Below, piece by piece: positions 14,280-22,019 of a DNA stretch of 29,130 nt (position 1 is the first letter of the stretch; each line of letters starts with the position of its first letter). The stretch is from Candidatus Falkowbacteria bacterium CG10_big_fil_rev_8_21_14_0_10_44_15. Lineage in GTDB: Bacteria; Patescibacteriota; Patescibacteriia; Patescibacteriales; XYC2-FULL-47-12. Location: positions 206-29,335 of the forward strand of contig PFAT01000036.1 in the NCBI GenBank assembly GCA_002773575.1. The letters are read 5' to 3'. The notes below the pieces were generated by a model that had not been told where the DNA came from, searched no databases, and saw only the letters and a program-made list of their open reading frames with translations. The position numbers and the translations under genes are program-made.

Positions 14280-14326
14280 TTTACCCCCACACTTATGTAT
14301 AAATGTGGGGGTAAAGTACCTATAAT
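14280..14326 (+). promoter_or_regulatory. 36-bp palindrome next to the purB promoter
   Basis: TTTACCCCCACA (14280-14291) pairs with TGTGGGGGTAAA (14304-14315); four further inner pairs leave one mismatch over 36 bp. A perfect TATAAT follows at 14321-14326, 47 nt before the purB ATG. TTGGCA at 14273-14278 is the nearest -35-like box and would pair with a -10 inside the palindrome. The position suits an operator, but related sequences at 6840-6866 and within dus (24043-24074) favour a repeat element that happens to lie here. Confidence 0.6.
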
Positions 14327-14372
14327 TAGTTCCTTAACAACTTTATAATTTCCGAAAAGGAGAGGAAATATC

Positions 14373-15698
14373 ATGATACCAAGATACACTCTACTGGAAA
14401 TGGGAACGCTTTGGAATGAATTGGCAAAAAAAACTCATTGGTTAAAAGTGGAAATAGCCGTGCTTCAAGCGCGCGGAGAATTGGGAGAAATCTCAACAAA
14501 CATTCATGAGTTGGCGAGAAAAGTTCGGATAACTGAAGCGATTCTCGCCCGGGCCGACGAATTGGAAAAAATCAGCGACCATGATTTGATCGCTTTCGTC
14601 TTAGCGGTCACTGAACAATTGCCGGAAGAAGTTAAGCCGCATTTTCATAGCGGTTTGACCTCTTACGATGTTGAGGATACCGGACTGGCGATGACATTAG
14701 TCTCCTCGCTCGGGCTTATTTTAAGAAAAATGAATCGTCTGCGGAAAGTTATCGCCGCCAAAGCGCAGGAACATCGTAATACGGCGATGATCGGCCGGAC
14801 GCATTTTATCCACGCCGAACCGATAACATTTGGATTAAAACTTCTCGGCTGGCTTGATGTGGTTGAACGGCACATCGAACGCCTTAAATCTGTCAGGGGG
14901 GAAGTAGGGGTGGGAAAAATTTCCGGCGCGGTCGGAACTTATGTCCTTGACCCTAAAATTGAGGAGCTGGCTTGCGGATATTTGGGCTTAAAACCGGCGC
15001 GCATTTCCACGCAGATTTTAAGCCGCGACATCATCGTTCGCTATATCAGCGCGCTGGTTGCCGTCGCCAATTCATTGGATAGATTCGCGACCGAAATCCG
15101 TCATCTGGCCGGCACCGACATCAGCGAAGTGGCTGAATTTAAACGGCCGGGCGCCAAGGGATCTTCGGCCATGCCCGGAAAAAGCTTTCTGCGCAATCCT
15201 ATAAAAAGCGAAAATATTTGTTCGCTGGCGAGAGTGATGCGCGGACACCTTATTCCTGCTTTTGAATGCGAGGTCGTCTGGTGCGAACGCACGCTGGAAA
15301 ATTCCGCGGCCGAACGAATTTTTTTGCCGGACGCAACCATTCTGCTTGATTTTATGCTTGAGCGGTTCGCTGACACGGTGGAAAAACTGGAAGTATTTCC
15401 GGCACACATGGAGCGGAACCTGCGAAAAACCGGCGGCATCATCTTCGCCCAGCGAGTGATGCTGGCTCTAACCGCTAAAGGCATGGCTCGCTATCAGGCT
15501 TATGATTTAGTTGAGGGTGTATGTTTTAAAGTTGAACGCGGCACTTTCCAGACAGAGGACGAAAAAACATTCCGTGATCTTGTCGCCGCTCATTCGGAAA
15601 TCACCAATCAACTTTCGCCCGAAGAAATCAACGCCTGCTTTGACCCACGGCAGAGTTTGAAGCACGTTGATGCCATCTTTAACCGATTTGATCTATAA
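14373..15698 (+). CDS. purB: Adenylosuccinate lyase
   Basis: 441 residues. Cleaves SAICAR to AICAR + fumarate and adenylosuccinate to AMP + fumarate. Fumarase/aspartase superfamily motifs: TSYDVEDTG (96-104), GRTHFIHAEPITFG with catalytic His147 (141-154), and the mobile signature loop with the catalytic Ser (KGSSAMP, 262-268). The loop is unusual: it reads KGSSAMPGKSFLRNPIKSE instead of the usual GSSAMPHKRNPIxSE, that is, His replaced by Gly and three residues (SFL) added before RNP. Strong SD (AAGGAGAGG) 7 nt before the ATG at 14373. First gene of purB-purE-purC. SD use and codon choice look different from the SD-less neighbours ychF, glyA and folD, consistent with acquisition as a cassette. 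Confidence 0.95.
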   Translation: MIPRYTLLEMGTLWNELAKKTHWLKVEIAVLQARGELGEISTNIHELARKVRITEAILARADELEKISDHDLIAFVLAVTEQLPEEVKPHFHSGLTSYDVEDTGLAMTLVSSLGLILRKMNRLRKVIAAKAQEHRNTAMIGRTHFIHAEPITFGLKLLGWLDVVERHIERLKSVRGEVGVGKISGAVGTYVLDPKIEELACGYLGLKPARISTQILSRDIIVRYISALVAVANSLDRFATEIRHLAGTDISEVAEFKRPGAKGSSAMPGKSFLRNPIKSENICSLARVMRGHLIPAFECEVVWCERTLENSAAERIFLPDATILLDFMLERFADTVEKLEVFPAHMERNLRKTGGIIFAQRVMLALTAKGMARYQAYDLVEGVCFKVERGTFQTEDEKTFRDLVAAHSEITNQLSPEEINACFDPRQSLKHVDAIFNRFDL

Positions 15699-15737
15699 GC
15701 CTAAAAATTCTTCCAAAAAAACAAGAAAGGAATAAAG

Positions 15738-16295
15738 ATGCTAATGGACCAAACACTGAAAGAGTTAATTGAGGCGGGACACGGCGTTGCGATTATCGTT
15801 GCCGGCTCTGACAGCGATAAGCCGCATATTGAAAAAATCATCACGGCCCTGCGTCGTCAATATCGCGTTCCTTATGAGGTAAGGATATTGTCGGCGCATA
15901 AACAAGCCCTGGGGGATGAAATAGGAGATTTCATCCGGGAATATCAAGAATTTGCCGGCTATCCTCTGGCGTTCATCGCGGTAGCGGGAGGAACCGACGC
16001 TTTATCGGGGATGCTGGCTTTCAACCTGCCGTTTCCGGTAATTAGCTGCGCGCCAGATGCGACACCGACCGCGCCTAACATCAGTTGCCTTACGAATCCG
16101 CCGGGCAACTCTAACGCCTGCATTATCCGTCCGGAAAATGCTGCCCGCTTCGTAGCACAAATGTTTGCTTGGTGTAACCATAATATTGCCGAGCGGCTAC
16201 TCCAAGAAGAAGCAAAGAAAGTATCGTCATTAAATGCAGCAGACAGAGAATCAAGGGTGGGCATGCTCTATCTGGGAGAAGAGGAGGAAGACTGA
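15738..16295 (+). CDS. purE: AIR carboxylase PurE, class II-like
   Basis: 185 residues. Phosphoribosylaminoimidazole carboxylase fold: AGSDSDKPHIEKI (22-34), catalytic His54 in ILSAHKQ, VAGGTDALSGM (82-92). Several segments follow the metazoan PAICS carboxylase domain rather than bacterial class I PurE: SAHK instead of SAHR-TP, PVISCAP (100-106; PAICS PVISCPP), and RPENAARFVAQMFAWCNHNI (131-150), which resembles SPEGSAQFAAQIFGLSNHL of PAICS as I recall it. Class II enzymes carboxylate AIR directly with CO2 and need no PurK, and none is present here. SD AAAGGA before the ATG. The stop overlaps the purC start (TGATG). A C-terminal acidic tail (GEEEED) is present. Confidence 0.9.
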   Translation: MLMDQTLKELIEAGHGVAIIVAGSDSDKPHIEKIITALRRQYRVPYEVRILSAHKQALGDEIGDFIREYQEFAGYPLAFIAVAGGTDALSGMLAFNLPFPVISCAPDATPTAPNISCLTNPPGNSNACIIRPENAARFVAQMFAWCNHNIAERLLQEEAKKVSSLNAADRESRVGMLYLGEEEED

Positions 16296-17350
16296 TGAAC
16301 AAAATCCAAAAAATTCCCGAGTATCTCAAAACGGCGCTACACACAAAAATTTTGAAGACCGAGTTACCCCTGCTCAATACCGGCAAAGTGCGCGACACCT
16401 TTGCCATTCCGGATCACCCCGACCTTCTGCTGATGGTAGCCAGCGACCGCATCAGCATTTTTGATTTCGTACTGAATGCGCTGGTGCCGCTTAAAGGCGA
16501 GGTCTTAACCGCCCTGACTGTTTTTTGGCTTGAGCCCGGAAATGGCTTATTGCGGAAGATACCAAACCATCTCATCGCTTGGGGGGCAGGCATTGACGCT
16601 TACTTGCCCGAAGCTCTGCGCGGCAATAGCGCTCTGCAAGCCCGAGCGCTCATCGTACAAAGATGCGACATCATCCCGGTAGAATGTGTCGTACGAGGTC
16701 ACTTGACCGGTTCGGCTTGGTCTGATTACCGGAAAAATAACGGTTTGGTATTTGACCAGCAACTGCCGGCGGGACTGCAGGACGGCTCAAAATTGCCGGA
16801 TGATGTTTTCCCGTTCTTTACGCCCACTACCAAAGCCCATATCGGACATGACCAGCCCCTATCTGCCGCCGATGTCTTAAAAGAGCATGGTGGCTGGCTG
16901 GCGGACAAGTCCCTGCAGATTTATTTTACCGCCTACAAATATGCGCTCGCGCAAGGCATAATTATCGCTGACACAAAATTTGAATTAGGCGATAATGGCT
17001 GGCTGGCTGATGAAGTGCTGACGCCAGATTCATCGCGTTTTTGGTTAATTGATGAATGGGAAGGAGCACTGAAAGACACCCGCACGCCCATGGCTTTGGA
17101 TAAAGAAGTTGTGCGCCTGTGGGGCAAAGGAGTACTGACTCCGTTTGCTGATGTATCCGGCAAAAAAATTGTAGGCATTAATGGTCTTAAGGACACGGAA
17201 AGTTCTGAATTCCTGCAATTTATCCATAGCTTAAGCGTACCAACGGAGATTATTCAAATGACAACCGATCGTTACTGTAAAATTTTCCGGCTCCTGACCG
17301 GTTATTCGTTACCAGACTTTCAGCGACAAGTTATGGGCATTGCCGCCTGA
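16295..17350 (+). CDS. purC: SAICAR synthase
   Basis: 351 residues, the longer ADE1/plant-like type rather than the roughly 240-residue bacterial form. Joins aspartate to CAIR using ATP. Motifs in order: GKVRDTF (30-36), VASDRISIFDFVL (48-60), PLKGEVLTALTVFW (65-78), VECVVRGHLTGSAW (128-141), FTPTTKAHIGHDQPLS (175-190), GIIIADTKFELG (220-231) and LADEVLTPDSSRFWLIDEW (235-253). The start codon overlaps the purE stop by one base, which implies translational coupling. A terminator follows at 17382. PurE and PurC being adjacent matches the fused PurC-PurE (PAICS) of animals, here as separate genes in opposite order. Confidence 0.95.
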   Translation: MNKIQKIPEYLKTALHTKILKTELPLLNTGKVRDTFAIPDHPDLLLMVASDRISIFDFVLNALVPLKGEVLTALTVFWLEPGNGLLRKIPNHLIAWGAGIDAYLPEALRGNSALQARALIVQRCDIIPVECVVRGHLTGSAWSDYRKNNGLVFDQQLPAGLQDGSKLPDDVFPFFTPTTKAHIGHDQPLSAADVLKEHGGWLADKSLQIYFTAYKYALAQGIIIADTKFELGDNGWLADEVLTPDSSRFWLIDEWEGALKDTRTPMALDKEVVRLWGKGVLTPFADVSGKKIVGINGLKDTESSEFLQFIHSLSVPTEIIQMTTDRYCKIFRLLTGYSLPDFQRQVMGIAA

Positions 17351-17381
17351 ACTCGTCGCTGAATTCTTTGATTATGCTAAA

Positions 17382-17427
17382 GACGCTAGTTTTGATAATT
17401 TCAAAATCAGCGCCTTTTTTCTTTTTG
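17382..17427 (+). terminator. Terminator of the purBEC transcript
   Basis: Arms 17382-17395 / 17401-17414 (two mismatches, one G-U) with a 5-nt loop, then TTTTTTCTTTTTG. It lies 31 nt past the purC stop. Confidence 0.85.
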
Positions 17428-17453
17428 ACAAACCCCCGCCTCTGACTTATGAT
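17425..17453 (+). promoter_or_regulatory. Promoter of glyA-folD-recQ
   Basis: TTGACA (17425-17430), 17-nt spacer, TATGAT (17448-17453). It starts right at the end of the pur terminator. The leader of about 45 nt contains AGCAATTTAGCAATGTAACAA word repeats and no SD. Confidence 0.8.
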
Positions 17454-17505
17454 GAAAATACAAATTCCGTAGCAATTTAGCAATGTAACAATTTAAAATC
17501 TCTTT

Positions 17506-18750
17506 ATGCAATTTACTTCTCTCCAACAAGACCCGGAAATTTATACCGCTCTGCAAGCCGAAACCAGCCGCCAGCGCGAAGGCATAGAACTGATTCCGTC
17601 GGAAAATTATACTTCGGCGGCGGTGCTGGAAGCGGCCGGTTCAATTTTAACCAATAAATACTCGGAAGGATACCCGGGCAAACGCTACTACGGCGGCCAA
17701 GTTAATATTGACGCGATAGAAAATATCGCGATTGAGCGGGCAAAAAAATTATTTTCCGCCGAACACGTTAACGTCCAGCCCTATTCCGGCTCTCCGGCCA
17801 ACGCGGCCGTTTATTTTGCTCTCCTAAATTACGGCGACACCATTATGGGGCTTAAATTAGACCACGGCGGCCACATCACGCACGGCTTGCCGATTAGTTT
17901 TTCCGGGCGCAGCTACAAAGTAGTCCCCTATACCTGCAAACCGGACGGCTGGCTGGATATGGATGAAGTGGAACGCTTGGCGCAGGAGCATAAGCCAAAA
18001 TTAATCGTCGCCGGCTTTACGGCATACCCGCGCGCGATTGACTGGCGGCGGTTCCGCGCGATTGCCGATTCGGTCAACGCCATTGCTTTTGCCGACATTT
18101 CGCACACGGCCGGTTTAATCGCCGGCAAACAACTGGAAAACCCGACGCCGTATTTTGACGTCGTTATGACCACGACGCATAAAACAATGCGCGGGCCGCG
18201 CGGCGCCATTATTATGTGCAAAGAAAAATACGCGGCGGCGATTGATAAAGCCGTTTTCCCCGGACTGCAAGGCGGGCCGCACGACCATATTATTGCGGGC
18301 AAAGCGGTTTGTTTTGCGGAAGCGCTCCAGCCGGATTTTCAAAACTACGCGCGCCAAATAATTTTAAACGCCGCCGCGCTCGCGGACGCTCTAAAAAATC
18401 ACGGCTTTAAACTCGTAACCGACGGCACTGACACTCATTTGATTTTAATTGATTTAACCAATAAAAATATTACCGGCAAACAAGCGCAAACCGCGTTAGA
18501 CGCGGTCGGCATTACCGCGAACAAAAATACCATTCCGCACGAACCGCGCCGCCCCATGGACCCATCCGGCTTGCGGCTCGGCACTCCGGCCGCCACCACC
18601 CGCGGCATGAAGGAAGCGGACATGCAAAAAATCGCCGCTTGGATTAACGGAGCGCTCGCGTCTAAAGACGACTCGGCTAAATTGCAGGCGATACAAGAGG
18701 AAGTAAAAATTTTCTGCCTGCAGTTTCCGCTTCCGGGAGTTCACGAATAG
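17506..18750 (+). CDS. glyA: Serine hydroxymethyltransferase
   Basis: 414 residues, usual length. A PLP enzyme converting serine + THF to glycine + 5,10-methylene-THF. Motifs: ELIPSENYTS (28-37), SEGYPGKRYYGG (53-64), NVQPYSGSPANAAVY (89-103), DHGGHITHG (119-127), FADISHTAGLIA (195-206), and the PLP lysine Lys226 in TTTHKTMRGPRG. The C-terminal domain is intact, with HEPRRPMDPSGLRLGTPAATTRG at about 345-367. It opens the glyA-folD-recQ group; with folD 51 bp downstream it feeds one-carbon units to purine, thymidylate and formyl-Met-tRNA synthesis. No SD. Confidence 0.97.
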   Translation: MQFTSLQQDPEIYTALQAETSRQREGIELIPSENYTSAAVLEAAGSILTNKYSEGYPGKRYYGGQVNIDAIENIAIERAKKLFSAEHVNVQPYSGSPANAAVYFALLNYGDTIMGLKLDHGGHITHGLPISFSGRSYKVVPYTCKPDGWLDMDEVERLAQEHKPKLIVAGFTAYPRAIDWRRFRAIADSVNAIAFADISHTAGLIAGKQLENPTPYFDVVMTTTHKTMRGPRGAIIMCKEKYAAAIDKAVFPGLQGGPHDHIIAGKAVCFAEALQPDFQNYARQIILNAAALADALKNHGFKLVTDGTDTHLILIDLTNKNITGKQAQTALDAVGITANKNTIPHEPRRPMDPSGLRLGTPAATTRGMKEADMQKIAAWINGALASKDDSAKLQAIQEEVKIFCLQFPLPGVHE

Positions 18751-18801
18751 CTACCCATTGCACATAGTGTGTTATGTGTTTTATGTTATGTGTTACTTGT
18801 T

Positions 18802-19695
18802 ATGTGTAAAATCATCGACGGCAACGCTTTAGCCGACCAAATTAAAGATAAAATCGTTAAAGAGGTAGTTAAGTTGCCAAGTCGGCCAAACTTGGCGATT
18901 TTGTTAGTGGGCGAACGGCCGGATTCGGCGCTGTATGTGGCGCGCAAAGAAAAAGAGGCGAAAAAATGCGGCATTGACACGCATTTATATAAGTTCGGCG
19001 AAGACGCAAGCGAACAAGAACTGCTGGACTGCATTGATTATTTAAACAAAGACGATTTAATTGACGGCATCTTACTGCAAATGCCTCTGCCTAAACATCT
19101 TGATGCCAATAAAATCGCGGCGGCTGTTAGCGCGGCTAAAGAGGTGGACGGCTTTCATCCGGAGAATTTAAAAAAAATACGAGCGGGCAAAACATATCAA
19201 ATTCCGGTGCTCGCGGCCGTTATTTTAGAAATTTTAAACAGCATTAACTGTGATTTGCGGAGTAAAACCGTTGCGCTGCTCGCGCACAGCGATATTTTTA
19301 TGAACGGCGTGGGTGAAATTTTACAGCAGCGCGGAGCGACTATTCTACCTTGTTCTTATGATAAGCATAGCGCAAACGAACTGCAAAGTTGCTCTCAGCA
19401 AGCCGACATCGTCATTACCGCTGTTGGCAAAAAACATTACTTAACCGCCGCTTACATCAAACCAGAAGCCATCGTGATTGATATCGGCATTATACGCGAG
19501 GGCGATCCCAGCGATAAACACGGGGCGGGAAAAACTTTTGGTGACGTTGAATCAAAAAGCGTTGGCAAAATCGCTTCTTTTCTTACGCCTGTGCCCGGCG
19601 GCGTCGGACCGATGACGATAGCTTGCGCTTTAAGAAATGTAGTAGAACTATATAAAGTTCATAAAGTCAAAATACGCCACAACCACTATTCTTAG
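18802..19695 (+). CDS. folD: Methylene-THF dehydrogenase/cyclohydrolase FolD, divergent cofactor site
   Basis: 297 residues from the ATG at 18802; the upstream in-frame codons are repeat-derived (TTATGTGTT words). Residues matching catalytic Tyr50, Lys54, Gln98 and Asp121 of E. coli FolD are all present at a constant offset: Tyr45, Lys49, Gln93 (LLQMPLP) and Asp116 (EVDGFHP). The C-terminal TPVPGGVGPMTIA is intact. Two conserved stretches are not: PCTP is replaced by PVLA (135-138), and the dinucleotide-binding G-(A/R)-S-xx-VG-xP is replaced by AHSDIFMNGV (161-170). Cyclohydrolase chemistry looks preserved; dehydrogenase cofactor use may be altered. I have a faint memory that such changes are common in CPR FolD, so it may be a clade trait. 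Confidence 0.93.
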   Translation: MCKIIDGNALADQIKDKIVKEVVKLPSRPNLAILLVGERPDSALYVARKEKEAKKCGIDTHLYKFGEDASEQELLDCIDYLNKDDLIDGILLQMPLPKHLDANKIAAAVSAAKEVDGFHPENLKKIRAGKTYQIPVLAAVILEILNSINCDLRSKTVALLAHSDIFMNGVGEILQQRGATILPCSYDKHSANELQSCSQQADIVITAVGKKHYLTAAYIKPEAIVIDIGIIREGDPSDKHGAGKTFGDVESKSVGKIASFLTPVPGGVGPMTIACALRNVVELYKVHKVKIRHNHYS

Positions 19696-19696
19696 A

Positions 19697-19743
19697 GACT
19701 TTATGGACTTTAAGGACTTTATAAACTTTTGACTAATTTACCC
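19697..19743 (+). repeat. GGACTTTA word repeat before recQ
   Basis: GACTTTATGGACTTTAAGG (19697-19715) continues as ACTTTATAAACTTTTGAC, a run of the unit GGACTTTA with small changes ending just before the recQ start. The same vocabulary occurs at 5129-5149 beside comM. Confidence 0.6.
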
Positions 19744-21813
19744 ATGCTTAATTCTCAACTGCAACAACTCAAAGACCTGCTAAAAATTCACTGGGGCTTC
19801 AGTGAATTTCGTTATGGGCAGGAACAGGCGATTAGTAATGTTTTAAATAAAACTAATACCGTCGTGGTGATGCCGACCGGCGGGGGCAAATCGCTGATTT
19901 ATCAGTTGCCCGCCTTAATTTTAGACGGCGTGACGATTGTCATTTCCCCGCTGATCGCTTTGATGAAAGACCAGGTTGATAGTTTGGATAAAATTGGCAT
20001 TCCGGCGACTTTTATCAATAGCTCGTTAACTGCGACGGAAACAGCGAGCCGCCTTAGCGCGATTAAAAATAACCGTTACAAATTAGTCTACATCGCGCCG
20101 GAAAGATTTTACTCGCGCGAATTTATTGCCTTGATTAAAAATTTAACCGTGGCGCTTTTTGCCATTGACGAAGCGCACTGCATTTCCGAATGGGGGCATG
20201 ACTTTCGCCCCAGTTACATGAAACTGCGCGAGGTAATAAAACTAGTCGGCAGCCCGACGGTAGCCGCTTTGACCGCTACGGCCACGCCGGAAGTGCGCGC
20301 CGACATCATCAAACAACTTGAGTTGCAAAATCCGTCAGTAATCATTACCGGTTTTGACCGGCCCAATTTAAAATTCGGAGTAATTCGCGCCTCGGACGCG
20401 CAAAAATACGGCCACCTTTTAGACATTGTTCGGCAAATTGGCGGCGCGGGCATTATTTACGCCGGCACGCGGCAAAAAGTTGAAGACATCTTAGAGTATT
20501 TGCTCGCTAACGGCATAACCGCCATCGGTTATCACGCCGGCATGGAAGCGGCGGACCGCCAATACGTGCAGAATGAATTTATGTCCGGAGCGGCGCGCAT
20601 TATTGTCGCGACGAATGCTTTCGGCTTGGGAATTGACAAACGCGACATCCGCTTAATTATCCATTTTGACATGCCCGGCACGATTGAGGCCTACTATCAG
20701 GAAGCCGGCCGCGCCGGCCGAGACGGCCAAAAAAGCTACTGCATCTTATTTTATTCGCCGGCCGATCGCTACCTGCGCGAATTTTTTATTGCCGGCGATA
20801 ATCCGCCGCCGCGCGTTATTACCCAAGTTTATGCCGCTCTATTATCATACGACAGCGACACGGTGCTTGCTACCTACAGCGAATTAATGGAGGGCGTAAG
20901 CGAGCAAGTGCCGGATATGGCGATCGGCACGGCCTTAAAAATTTTAGAAAAAGAAAGTTATCTGGAGCGCAGCCGGGAAAAAAACGGCTTAGCTTATCTG
21001 CGTTTTATGGAGCGTCCTGAACAAGTGCGGGAATCTTTAGGCGCCAAAGCCAAAGTACAAACTAAAACTTTGCAGGCCTTGATTAAACATTATGGCGAGA
21101 GTTTGCTTAGCGGCGTAGAATTTTCCCCCGAAGATTTGGCGGCGCTGGGAAGCGTCAAGCGCGAAGCCGTAACGCGGCTGGTAAAAAAATTAACGGAAAG
21201 TAATTTAGCCGAGTACCGCCCGCCCTTCCGCGGCACGGAAATTAAAATTTTACAACGGGTTAAACCGGAAGGGCTGCGGATTGATTTCTCCGCGCTGAAA
21301 GCTAAACACAAACGCGAACTGCATAAATTAGACTTGATGGAAAGTTACGTCTTCCACGATGCTTGCCGGCGCAAATACATTTTAGACTACTTTCAGGATA
21401 GTGCGGCAAAAAATTGCAGTATGTGCGATAATTGCGCGACGCTCAACGAGTTGCCGGCCGTCAATAGCCGGCAATCAGAATCCGTTAACCAATCAGCGGT
21501 GATTTCTTTGGAAACAAAACTTACCCAGCTCCAAACTTACGAACTTTACCAACAAGGCATGCCCCTGGAGGAAATGGCGCAAAGGCGGAACTTAAAGCCG
21601 GCGACCATCGTTCAGCACCTCTGCTTTCTGATTGAGCACGGCAAACCGATTGATATTAATAGGTTTGTGGAGCCGAAAAAACAGCAGTTGATTAAAAAAG
21701 CCGCCCGGCAAATCGGCGCCGACCGGCTCACGCCGATTAAAGAAATGTTAGGCAACGACTTTAATTGGGATGAAATTCGCTTAACTTTGGCTAAAAAGAT
21801 TGACAAATTTTGA
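19744..21813 (+). CDS. recQ: ATP-dependent DNA helicase RecQ
   Basis: 689 residues from the ATG at 19744; an in-frame TTG at 19729 would add five residues. A superfamily 2 3'-5' helicase acting in replication fork repair and recombination. Motif 0 and Walker A (FRYGQEQAI, PTGGGKS at 44-50), motif II DEAH (142-145) followed by the RecQ aromatic loop CISEWGHDFRP, then ATNAFGLGIDK and QEAGRAGRDGQ (motifs V and VI). RQC zinc-binding site with cysteines in DACRRKYIL...NCSMCDNC. In place of a clear HRDC domain the C-terminus carries a helix-turn-helix (about 595-650; TYELYQQGMPLEEMAQRRNL), like the HTH_40 module of many RecQ and UvrD-like proteins. Third gene after glyA and folD. Confidence 0.95.
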   Translation: MLNSQLQQLKDLLKIHWGFSEFRYGQEQAISNVLNKTNTVVVMPTGGGKSLIYQLPALILDGVTIVISPLIALMKDQVDSLDKIGIPATFINSSLTATETASRLSAIKNNRYKLVYIAPERFYSREFIALIKNLTVALFAIDEAHCISEWGHDFRPSYMKLREVIKLVGSPTVAALTATATPEVRADIIKQLELQNPSVIITGFDRPNLKFGVIRASDAQKYGHLLDIVRQIGGAGIIYAGTRQKVEDILEYLLANGITAIGYHAGMEAADRQYVQNEFMSGAARIIVATNAFGLGIDKRDIRLIIHFDMPGTIEAYYQEAGRAGRDGQKSYCILFYSPADRYLREFFIAGDNPPPRVITQVYAALLSYDSDTVLATYSELMEGVSEQVPDMAIGTALKILEKESYLERSREKNGLAYLRFMERPEQVRESLGAKAKVQTKTLQALIKHYGESLLSGVEFSPEDLAALGSVKREAVTRLVKKLTESNLAEYRPPFRGTEIKILQRVKPEGLRIDFSALKAKHKRELHKLDLMESYVFHDACRRKYILDYFQDSAAKNCSMCDNCATLNELPAVNSRQSESVNQSAVISLETKLTQLQTYELYQQGMPLEEMAQRRNLKPATIVQHLCFLIEHGKPIDINRFVEPKKQQLIKKAARQIGADRLTPIKEMLGNDFNWDEIRLTLAKKIDKF

Positions 21814-21826
21814 TGCCTCTTATAAT
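21800..21826 (+). promoter_or_regulatory. Promoter overlapping the recQ stop, for the structured leader
   Basis: Perfect TTGACA (21800-21805) and perfect TATAAT (21821-21826), but with a short 15-nt spacer. Predicted start near 21833, giving a leader of about 187 nt before the ATG at 22020. Confidence 0.6.
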
Positions 21827-21866
21827 ATTTGCTATCCTTTTAATTAGGAGGGTGTTAATAAAGTAA

Positions 21867-21963
21867 ACTCCATAAGAAAGGTGTCGCTTGGCAGTGGCAT
21901 TAAACCACCGCCCGCGACTATTTTTACACCGCCGACTTCGTCAAGCGGCTTTCTGTACGGAGT
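21867..21963 (+). ncRNA. Candidate structured RNA leader (three-way junction)
   Basis: Closing stem: ACTCC (21867-21871) with GGAGT (21959-21963) and AGAAA (21875-21879) with TTTCT (21950-21954). Inside are two hairpins. The first is long: GTCGC/GCGAC (21883-21887 / 21914-21918), then GGC/GCC and GTGG/CCAC with an A-C mismatch and a 7-nt loop; GGTGT/ACACC (21880-21884 / 21926-21930) is an alternative base. The second is GCCG...CGGC (21931-21934 / 21946-21949) with an inner CTT/AAG. An upstream GGAG (21847-21850) could pair with CTCC (21868-21871), opening the closing stem. It sits between a promoter and a strong-SD gene. I cannot match it to a riboswitch class; ZTP, SAM, purine and THF patterns do not fit. 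Confidence 0.5.
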
Positions 21964-22019
21964 AAAGTTCTTTGCCAAGAAACAAACTAGCAAACAATTT
22001 AACTAAAGGAGATCTCGCC

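Noticed and set aside
14117..14348. Two short plus-strand frames (61 and 73 codons) after ychF
   Set aside because: They translate the dRS3-like repeat (PAKAGIS, PRKRESR peptides) and the purB-upstream palindrome; they are repeat-derived and lack SDs.
21867..21963. ZTP (pfl) riboswitch
   Set aside because: The GGC...CCACCGCC pieces recall it, but the downstream CCGCCTGGGC pseudoknot motif is missing and the pieces here form one continuous hairpin.
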